From: Adhaeribacter sp.
GTDB taxonomy: Bacteria > Bacteroidota > Bacteroidia > Cytophagales > Hymenobacteraceae
Length of the DNA stretch: 7,983 nucleotides
Direction: 5' to 3'
NCBI GenBank assembly: GCA_028288395.1
Contig: JAQBNV010000091.1
Span: 1 to 7,983, forward strand
Position 1 is the stretch's first letter. Each line of letters begins with the position of its first letter. Shown in pieces: positions 1-4,438 of the stretch. The notes under the pieces are model-generated. The model was not told the origin of the DNA, searched no databases, and saw nothing but the letters and a program-made list of their open reading frames with translations. The position numbers and the translations under genes are program-made.

Positions 1-1
1 G

Positions 2-157
2 ATAGTAACAAAGCAAATTAATAGTATAAAAATTGAATATTTATACTGGACCTCATTAATATTATTAGCTCTCTTTTTTACCTTAGGTGGTTTTTGGGAG
101 ATAACGAAAACCCCAGCAACCTATCTAAAATCACATACTACGGTACAGAATGAATAA
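2..157 (+). CDS. C-terminal fragment of an unknown membrane protein, cut by the window edge and probably by the IS4-like element
   Basis: An open frame of 51 codons enters from the left edge and stops at TAA 155-157. No start codon lies inside the window. Residues about 13-33 (YLYWTSLILLALFFTLGGFW) form one convincing hydrophobic membrane segment, followed by a short polar tail. The inferred left end of the insertion element lies at about 126-133. The last 8-10 codons, including the stop, are therefore probably supplied by the element, and the native C-terminus was lost on insertion. I do not recognise the family. The open frame could also be chance in AT-rich DNA. The upstream sequence would decide this by showing whether the frame continues into a real gene. 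Confidence 0.35.
   Translation: MVTKQINSIKIEYLYWTSLILLALFFTLGGFWEITKTPATYLKSHTTVQNE
126..147 (+). repeat. Left terminal inverted repeat of the IS4-like element
   Basis: The core ACATACTACGGTACA (133-147) recurs as its exact reverse complement at 1173-1187. The outer TAAAA (126-130) also matches the other end, with two mismatches between outer block and core. The exact outer boundary, 126 or 133, cannot be fixed from one copy. Confidence 0.7.
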
Positions 158-221
158 GTGAGGCACAAAAACTTGTTAAAGGTTTGGACCAATTTTTACA
201 AGTTATGTACACTCACTTATT
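153..221 (+). repeat. Nested palindrome, potential 69-nt stem-loop
   Basis: Three nested complementary arm pairs share one centre. AATAAGTGAG at 153-162 pairs with CTCACTTATT at 212-221 (10/10). AACTTGT at 170-176 pairs with ACAAGTT at 198-204 (7/7). GGT at 181-183 pairs with ACC at 188-190 around a TTGG loop. The spacers between outer and middle arms are 7 nt on both sides and can form a further three pairs (ACA 165-167 with TGT 206-208). It sits just inside the left end of the IS4-like element. It could be a structured untranslated leader, a protein-binding site, or a small inserted element; it is not a simple terminator because no T-run follows. Confidence 0.6.
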
Positions 222-331
222 AAGCAATTATAAGGATAAGCTAGGCGTTTGTCTTGGGTAAAGAATACGTTATTGATGCGATGCTTGTTATACCAAATCG
301 CATGAACAAGGTGCCATACTGCATGTAACTT

Positions 332-363
332 AAACCCGGTAGGTTTCAAAACTTATCGGGTTT
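332..363 (+). terminator. Strong intrinsic-type hairpin inside the IS left end
   Basis: AAACCCGGTAGGTTT (332-346) can pair along nearly its whole length with AAACTTATCGGGTTT (349-363), using two G-T wobbles and a very short loop. The 3' side continues as TTTACTTCACTTTTT, only moderately T-rich. It lies 45 bases upstream of the transposase start, so it may shield the transposase from read-through transcription entering from outside, as is known for several insertion sequences. The arm sequence resembles the terminator after metE at 6800-6827. Confidence 0.6.
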
Positions 364-407
364 ACTTCACTTTTTAGGTCAGCTTTACGGAAGGTAGTAA
401 ATGTAAA

Positions 408-1182
408 ATGGTATTACTCGATGAAAAGACGGTAAACCTGTGGAAGTTGAAAGGCTCCGTGGGCAAGATTCTGGAAAACACCCGCTCTCATTATCAGCGG
501 TTAAAGCGGTGGCTGTGGTTTGCTGCCGCTAACAAGCACATCTGGGTAGGCATGCTTAAAGCCTCGGCCAGCTTATTAGAGAAAAGAGCCGGTATTTGAT
601 TTTGGACGGCAGGAGTTGGAAAATACCTGGTAAGATGTACCAATTTTCTTACCTTGAGCTTACTTTACCAGGGGGTAAGCATTTCTATCTGGTGGCAGGA
701 GTTGGCCCAAGCTGGGAATAAGCAGCCAGCTACTCTTGCGCACGGCCCGGAAGCTGTTTAAGCGGAGCGGGACGATATTACGGGGGGAGCGGGAATATAT
801 AGGCCCGAAGTGGTTTAAGCGCTTGGCCCTGACGGCAGAAAGCTATGGTTGCCGTTACAAGATAGAGCGCATGTTTAAGTGCTTAAAAAGAAATGACTTT
901 GAGTTGGAAAGCTTGTATTTAAAGCAGGCTTTTAAAGTAAATATGATGATGGCTGCCCTGGTGCTGGCTTACACCCCTTCGGTGGTAGAAAGCCTGAAGA
1001 AGTACAAGCGCCGCATTACTCTAAAGAAGCATGGTTCTCTTCAAATAAGTGTGTTCAGATACGGGCTGATCGTGTGGCAAAATCATTTGAGAAGTTTCCC
1101 CCTTTTTATTCATAAACTAAAAACCTACTTTGATGATTGGATAACGGCATCTTTATATCAGCTTAAGTTAAATGTACCGTAG
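408..1182 (+). pseudogene. IS4-family DDE transposase, frameshifted and internally deleted
   Basis: The sequence can be read only by changing frame. 408-596 gives the N-terminal part (MVLLDEKTVNLW...LLKASASLLEK type). 593-640 gives LILDGRSWKIPGK, which carries the first catalytic Asp (codon 605-607). 642-720 gives LTLSLLYQGVSISIWWQEL. 736-1182 gives EREYIG and then the C-terminal part. The signature spacing Y-2-R-3-E-6-K of IS4 transposases is intact (Y 844, R 853, E 865), with the third catalytic residue Glu at 865-867. The second catalytic Asp, normally in DREYIG, is replaced by Glu (codon 787-789). Only about 12 residues separate EREYIG from the Y-R-E-K motif; in intact relatives roughly 90-100 residues lie there, so a block is deleted. 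The stop codon lies inside the right inverted repeat. Family assignment is firm; non-functionality is certain from the frame changes. Confidence 0.88.
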
Positions 1183-1194
1183 TATGTTTTTTTA
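1173..1194 (+). repeat. Right terminal inverted repeat of the IS4-like element
   Basis: TGTACCGTAGTATGT (1173-1187), followed by a T-run and a final A, is the reverse complement of the left end, with 20 of 22 positions matching. The transposase stop codon (TAG 1180-1182) falls inside it. Confidence 0.7.
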
Positions 1195-1227
1195 ATATCC
1201 AGTAGCTCTTTCGGGCTGGCCTGATGA

Positions 1228-1446
1228 CTCAAAGAGAATATTTTTTGGCTGGATAAAAACAAAACCGACTGGCAGGAGAAGAACATCGGCAGGCTGGCCG
1301 ATGCAAAAGATGATTTAGATAAAGCAACAAGCACTTGCCGGTATAATTTCCTGGTAGATAAAGTTACAGGGCATGGTCGATAGAAGCAGGGTTTTGGTAG
1401 ATTAGAAAAACACAAGTCTGTAATTTATGCTAGGTTTAAGGGTTAA
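1228..1446 (+). pseudogene. Orphan coding-like fragment of unknown identity
   Basis: Directly after two in-frame stops at 1222-1227, one frame reads 51 codons to TAG 1381-1383, then resumes for 20 more codons to TAA 1444-1446. The first part has a protein-like, charged composition (WLDKNKTDWQEKNIGRLADA, then KDDLDKATSTCRYNFLVDKV) with helical, coiled-coil-like heptad tendencies. There is no ATG start. I do not recognise a family. It may be the remnant of a gene whose other part was displaced when the IS4-like element inserted at 126-1194, or a chance open frame. A protein search of the translated fragment would settle this. Confidence 0.3.
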
Positions 1447-1449
1447 GTT

Positions 1450-1457
1450 TACTTTTC
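1450..1457 (+). promoter_or_regulatory. Weak candidate -7 box for the kinase-regulator operon
   Basis: TACTTTTC differs by one base from the Bacteroidota -7 consensus TAnnTTTG and lies 21 bases before the kinase start. No clear TTG -33 element is placed correctly upstream. There is no Shine-Dalgarno sequence before the start codon, as is usual in this phylum. Confidence 0.25.
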
Positions 1458-1478
1458 TTACTAATACAAAATAACCAG

Positions 1479-2561
1479 ATGAACGCTTCTACTGTCCGGC
1501 CCTATTTACCTGCCTTGATTCAGCTATTGGTCTGGACCACGCTAGGTGTGATGCTGCTGATTTTGTATCCCTTAAGCTGGAATATTTCCCTGCCCACGCA
1601 ATTCTGGGTAATGCAAGGCATAATTTTCAGCGCCTTTGTAGGCCTGTTTTATTTGAATGCTAATGTTTTGGTGCCTCATTTTCTGTTCCGGAACAAAAGC
1701 TGGCTGTTCCTCTTCTTATCATTAGTTTCCGGTATCCTCGTTTTTGTATTTATAAACAAAGCAACTGACTGGTTAAATCTGCCGGAATTAATGCACCAGG
1801 CAACGCATCCCAATGGAGCAAACAACAGGTCACCTCAGGGACGGGGCAGAGGTATGAATCCGCTCAATTTCTTTTTCAGCGGCATGATTTTGCTGATTCT
1901 GTTCATAAGTACCAGTGTATCGGTATTGCAGCGGTGGCAACAGGAAACAAAAACGCGGCAGGATCTCGAAAGAGCTAAAATAAGTTCAGAACTCTCTTTT
2001 CTGAAAGCCCAGATTAATCCGCATTTCTTTTTTAATACCTTGAATAATATTTATTCCCTGACAATGTTCAACGTAGAGCTGGCCCAGAAGGCTTTGCATA
2101 CCTTATCCCGGATGATGCGCTACGTGCTCTACGATACCCAATCGGACCGAACCCAGTTGAGTAAAGAATTAGTTTTTGTGCAGGATTATATTGATTTGAT
2201 GAAGCTTCGGTTAACCGACAAAGTACAGGTAATATTTGAACAACCCGATCCCTTGGTGGATGTACTCATTGCCCCTATGTTGCTGTTGCCTTTCGTCGAG
2301 AATGCTTTCAAATATGGGGTGAGCACCGAGGAACCCTGCCAAATTTATATCAGTATTAAACAACAGCTTAAGCATCTGGATATAGAGGTTCGCAATACGC
2401 ACTTTACGCAACTGCGGGTTACGCTGGATGAAAGCAATGGCATTGGATTGGTGAATACCCGACGCCGGCTCGACTTGCTCTACCCGCATGCCTATACGCT
2501 AAAGATAACGGAAAGAACGCCCGGTAATGAATTTGTGGTTCACTTAACCTTAGCCTTATGA
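1479..2561 (+). CDS. LytS/YehU-type membrane sensor histidine kinase
   Basis: This 360-residue inner-membrane kinase should autophosphorylate on a histidine and pass the phosphate to the response regulator encoded next. Four hydrophobic segments lie near residues 13-32, 42-69, 74-93 and 128-152, with a Gly/Arg/Asn-rich loop between the third and fourth. No separate sensory domain is visible, so the stimulus is probably sensed by the membrane bundle. The His_kinase domain (PF06580 type) begins about residue 168 with SFLKAQINPHFFFNTLNN; the phosphoacceptor is His182. The ATPase domain follows, with an N-box PFVENAFKYG (Asn275) and a G-box GIGLVNTRRRL (Gly321, Gly323). The length is normal for the family. 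ATG 1479 is the first start of the open frame and leaves the first membrane segment complete. The stop overlaps the next gene's start as ATGA, implying translational coupling. The family is firm; the signal is unknown. Confidence 0.95.
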   Translation: MNASTVRPYLPALIQLLVWTTLGVMLLILYPLSWNISLPTQFWVMQGIIFSAFVGLFYLNANVLVPHFLFRNKSWLFLFLSLVSGILVFVFINKATDWLNLPELMHQATHPNGANNRSPQGRGRGMNPLNFFFSGMILLILFISTSVSVLQRWQQETKTRQDLERAKISSELSFLKAQINPHFFFNTLNNIYSLTMFNVELAQKALHTLSRMMRYVLYDTQSDRTQLSKELVFVQDYIDLMKLRLTDKVQVIFEQPDPLVDVLIAPMLLLPFVENAFKYGVSTEEPCQIYISIKQQLKHLDIEVRNTHFTQLRVTLDESNGIGLVNTRRRLDLLYPHAYTLKITERTPGNEFVVHLTLAL

Positions 2562-3310
2562 TGAATTTAACTTGCATTGCGGTTGACGACGAACCTCTGG
2601 CTTTGGAGTTGGTTTCGGCTTTTATCAAGCAAACCCCCTTTTTGCAATTAGCCGGCCGTTTTACCAGTGCCTTGGAAGCCCTGAACCACCTGCACCAGCA
2701 TCCTGTGGATCTGATTTTTTTAGACATTCAAATGCCCGACCTCAGCGGTACCGATTTGGCGCGGGTACTGGATAAAGGCCAGCCTGGCCAAGGACCCCGG
2801 ATTATCTTTACCACTGCTTTCAGCCAGTATGCGTTGGAAGGGTACCGGCTCGATGCCCTTGATTACCTGTTGAAACCGTTTAACTACATGGAGTTTCTCC
2901 GGGCAGCCAATAAAGCCCTGGCTTACGCCGAGTTGAGGCAAAAGCCGGTTGAAACCAACCACGCGGCGGCCGCCCCGGTGGAGGCAGAAGACGAATACCT
3001 CTTTCTGAAAGTGGAGTACCAACTTGTCCGCGTACCCCTGCAGGATATTCTCTACATTGAGGGACTGAAAGATTATGTAAAAGTGCATTTGCAAAGTGCG
3101 CCCAAGCCTATACTAACCCTGATTACCATGAAAGCCTTAGAAGAAAAACTGCCGGCCAAAAGGTTTATGCGCATCCACCGCTCCTTTATTGTGGCGCTGG
3201 ATAAAATCCATTCGGTTACCCGCCAAAGTGTTCAAATTGGATCTATCAATATTTCGGTCAGTGATCAATACAAAGAGCCTTTCCAAAAATTTCTCAGCCG
3301 GTGGACTTAG
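2558..3310 (+). CDS. LytTR-family DNA-binding response regulator
   Basis: This 250-residue cytoplasmic regulator pairs with the kinase encoded just upstream, whose stop it overlaps by ATGA. The receiver domain spans residues about 4-122. Its acidic pocket is Asp10/Asp11 (VDDEP), the phosphoacceptor is Asp56 (FLDIQMPD), the switch residue is Thr86 (FTTAF) and the conserved Lys is Lys106 (LLKPF). An Ala/Glu-rich linker (about 128-146) joins a LytTR DNA-binding domain (about 147-248). That domain has the typical DILYIEGLKDYVKVHL block and the RFMRIHRSFIV block. A second ATG directly follows the first (2561), so the start could be one codon later. LytTR proteins usually bind paired direct repeats upstream of their targets; no plausible target gene adjoins this operon. 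No convincing terminator follows the stop. Function is secure at family level only. Confidence 0.95.
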   Translation: MMNLTCIAVDDEPLALELVSAFIKQTPFLQLAGRFTSALEALNHLHQHPVDLIFLDIQMPDLSGTDLARVLDKGQPGQGPRIIFTTAFSQYALEGYRLDALDYLLKPFNYMEFLRAANKALAYAELRQKPVETNHAAAAPVEAEDEYLFLKVEYQLVRVPLQDILYIEGLKDYVKVHLQSAPKPILTLITMKALEEKLPAKRFMRIHRSFIVALDKIHSVTRQSVQIGSINISVSDQYKEPFQKFLSRWT

Positions 3311-3494
3311 CCGCCGTCTGTCACCAGAAGCTCTAAGCCTAAATATACATTTGGTAAACTTCCACATCCTTTAATCAACTGATAGGGATTCCTTATTATT
3401 GCTTCTGTTCTCGCCAGAATGGCCAGGTTAAAGGTGATTTGAGGGTATAATGGGGTGAAACACAAAGGCTTTTTGTAGGCTACAATACCTATAA

Positions 3495-3638
3495 ATGCAT
3501 CATGTTCAACTTCCCGCCCATAGCCCGGAGTATTCTATTTACAGCATTCGGGATGTGGTGGGCCTGGATACGGTACGTGCCACTAATGCCAGTTATTGGT
3601 TAGGAAGTTGCATTGAATCAGCGAAAAAGGAAATATGA
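3495..3638 (+). CDS. Doubtful 47-residue ORF of unknown function
   Basis: ATG 3495 to TGA 3636-3638 encodes 47 residues with a mixed, soluble composition (IRDVVGLDTVRATNASYWLG in the middle). A TAA lies immediately upstream in frame, so the ORF cannot be longer at its 5' end. There is no homology I recognise, no ribosome-binding signal, and a second frame in the same bases (3502-3603) is equally open. It may be a fragment of an older gene or chance. Confidence 0.2.
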   Translation: MHHVQLPAHSPEYSIYSIRDVVGLDTVRATNASYWLGSCIESAKKEI

Positions 3639-3710
3639 ATATTGGCAAACTGCTGCTGATGGGCGAAACCATAACGCTTACTTCTGACTTCCTGCGACCA
3701 GAGATGGTGA

Positions 3711-3833
3711 TTAGAAGAGGAAACGAGCAGTTATTTCAACTTCTATAACCAGGAGAGAATGCATCAGAGTTTAGATTATCAGACTCTGTAAAAGGTGTAT
3801 GATAAGGGTAGAACAATAAAAACAACAGCGTAA
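3711..3833 (+). pseudogene. IS3-family transposase (OrfB) C-terminal remnant
   Basis: One frame reads from codon 3711 through SSYFNFYNQERMHQSLDYQT, then crosses an in-frame TAA (3789-3791) into KVYDKG and stops at 3831-3833. The pattern YFxFYNxxRxHQSLxYxTPxxVY is the hallmark of the C-terminus of IS3-family OrfB (retroviral-type integrase core), lying after the third catalytic residue. The Pro of the usual YQTP is Leu, and the TAA replaces the residue before KVY. The frame has a TGA at 3708-3710, and I cannot identify OrfB sequence upstream, so the rest of the element has been lost or scrambled. The remnant is too short to be functional. Confidence 0.75.
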
Positions 3834-4022
3834 GCCACTTTTAAATTACCTATAACTACTAGTTTCGTTATAGCCGTTTGCTGCCCTATCAATGGGGTTC
3901 ACCATAATATTACGACCACCTAAATGGCTATTTTGAATGCCAACAAGGCTTCTGATCTATATTTAAATACGGCGCTAAACTTAAATTCTGCTTTCAGATT
4001 ACTCTTTATTCACTTTATTCAT

Positions 4023-4030
4023 TACTTTTG
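4023..4030 (+). promoter_or_regulatory. Candidate -7 promoter box for the metE leader
   Basis: TACTTTTG is an exact match to the Bacteroidota -7 consensus TAnnTTTG. Transcription would begin a few bases later, about 25-30 nt before the first helix of the cobalamin aptamer, which is the right geometry. A TTG -33 element at the usual distance is not evident. Confidence 0.5.
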
Positions 4031-4062
4031 AATTCTGTTCTTTGACACTTTCTGTTTCATCC

Positions 4063-4253
4063 CAAACTTATGGTTTGCCCGAAAGGGTAATTAAAAAGGA
4101 ACCGTGTGAAAATCACGGGCTGACGCGCAACTGTAAGAGGTATTCAAGTTTTATTCAAATATGCCCCAGGCATATTGCAAAACCACTGTGTCGCTAATGG
4201 CAACATGGGAAGGTTGAATAAAATGCCTCAAGCCAGGAGACTTGCCGAGTTTG
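4063..4253 (+). promoter_or_regulatory. Cobalamin riboswitch aptamer upstream of metE
   Basis: The conserved blocks of the cobalamin aptamer appear in the right order. A closing helix is formed by CAAAC (4063-4067) with GTTTG (4249-4253). The block TTAAAAAGGAACCGTG is followed by CACGGGCTGACGCGCAACTG, giving a hairpin CCGTG/CACGG. Next come ACCACTGTG and TGGGAAGG of the L5/J6 region, and finally the B12 box AAGCCAGGAGACTTGCCG (4229-4246). Cobalamin riboswitches upstream of metE are well established: the ligand turns off the cobalamin-independent enzyme when the B12-dependent route can work. Whether this aptamer prefers adenosyl- or methyl/aquo-cobalamin cannot be read by eye. Confidence 0.95.
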
Positions 4254-4266
4254 CCAGATGGTGAAA

Positions 4267-4422
4267 GCTTTCGCGATTATGGAGCTATACCGTGGATATT
4301 CTTCTATTTACCCCTTTCTCTTTATAGAAAATGGAATAGTAGTTCTATGTCCATTTGTGTGTAGTTATCTGTCGCGAAAACTTTTAAGCAAGAGTTCGAT
4401 GAACAATAATTTAATTATTGTT
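4267..4422 (+). promoter_or_regulatory. Riboswitch expression platform / structured metE leader
   Basis: Between aptamer and start codon lie 185 bases with several inverted repeats. TTTCGCGA (4269-4276) is exactly complementary to TCGCGAAA (4372-4379), a long-range pair that would loop out about 95 nt. Inside that loop is a hairpin of AAATGGA+ATAG (4329-4339) with CTAT+TCCATTT (4345-4356), one base bulged. Just before the start codon, AACAATAAT (4402-4410) pairs perfectly with ATTATTGTT (4414-4422). A competing small hairpin, GTTC/GAAC (4394-4404), shares three bases with it. None is followed by a T-run, so this does not look like an intrinsic transcription terminator. Control of ribosome access to the start at 4439 is the likelier mechanism (inference). 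Confidence 0.5.
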
Positions 4423-4438
4423 AACTAACACAAAGCGA

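Larger units (their letters stand above)
126..1194 (+). mobile_element. Degraded IS4-family insertion sequence
   Basis: The element is bounded by inverted repeats at 126-147 and 1173-1194 (20 of 22 positions match, with an uninterrupted 15-base core). They enclose a single broken DDE transposase reading frame of the IS4 family. The span is about 1.07 kb. Intact relatives with a transposase of about 370 residues would be expected near 1.3-1.4 kb, which fits the internal deletion seen in the transposase. A TATC tetramer occurs at 122-125 and at 1196-1199, one base beyond the right end. It might be the remains of a target duplication but is too short to rely on. The element should be immobile unless a related transposase acts on its ends. 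Confidence 0.75.
3311..4022. other. Gene-poor, decayed intergenic stretch
   Basis: About 710 bases without an intact gene. It holds one doubtful 47-codon ORF (3495-3638) and the C-terminal remnant of an IS3-family transposase (3711-3833). A 6-base inverted repeat (CAGAGT 3765-3770, ACTCTG 3783-3788) lies inside that remnant. On the minus strand a start-less open frame of about 75 codons ends at 3307-3309, overlapping the regulator's stop codon. I see nothing recognisable in 3834-4022. Confidence 0.6.

Noticed and set aside
277..302. TGCGAT/ATCGCA inverted repeat as an operator
   Set aside because: Only six bases with a 14-base spacer, inside a dead insertion element; expected by chance.
1158..1415. 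85-codon minus-strand open frame
   Set aside because: It crosses the right end of the IS4-like element and is antisense to the plus-strand coding-like fragment. Its composition is Ser/Leu/Phe-rich and shows no recognisable motif.
2720..3094. 124-codon minus-strand open frame inside the response regulator gene
   Set aside because: It is entirely antisense to an intact, well-conserved receiver/LytTR gene.
3502..3603. 33-residue hydrophobic peptide (MFNFPPIARSILF...) as a possible small membrane protein or toxin
   Set aside because: There is no ribosome-binding or promoter signal and no paired antisense RNA structure, and it shares its bases with another equally open frame.
4418..4438. Upstream in-frame TTG start giving metE seven extra residues
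   Set aside because: The extra residues do not resemble MetE N-termini, the TTG lies within a leader hairpin, and ATG 4439 gives the conserved MKTNVLGYPRIG start.
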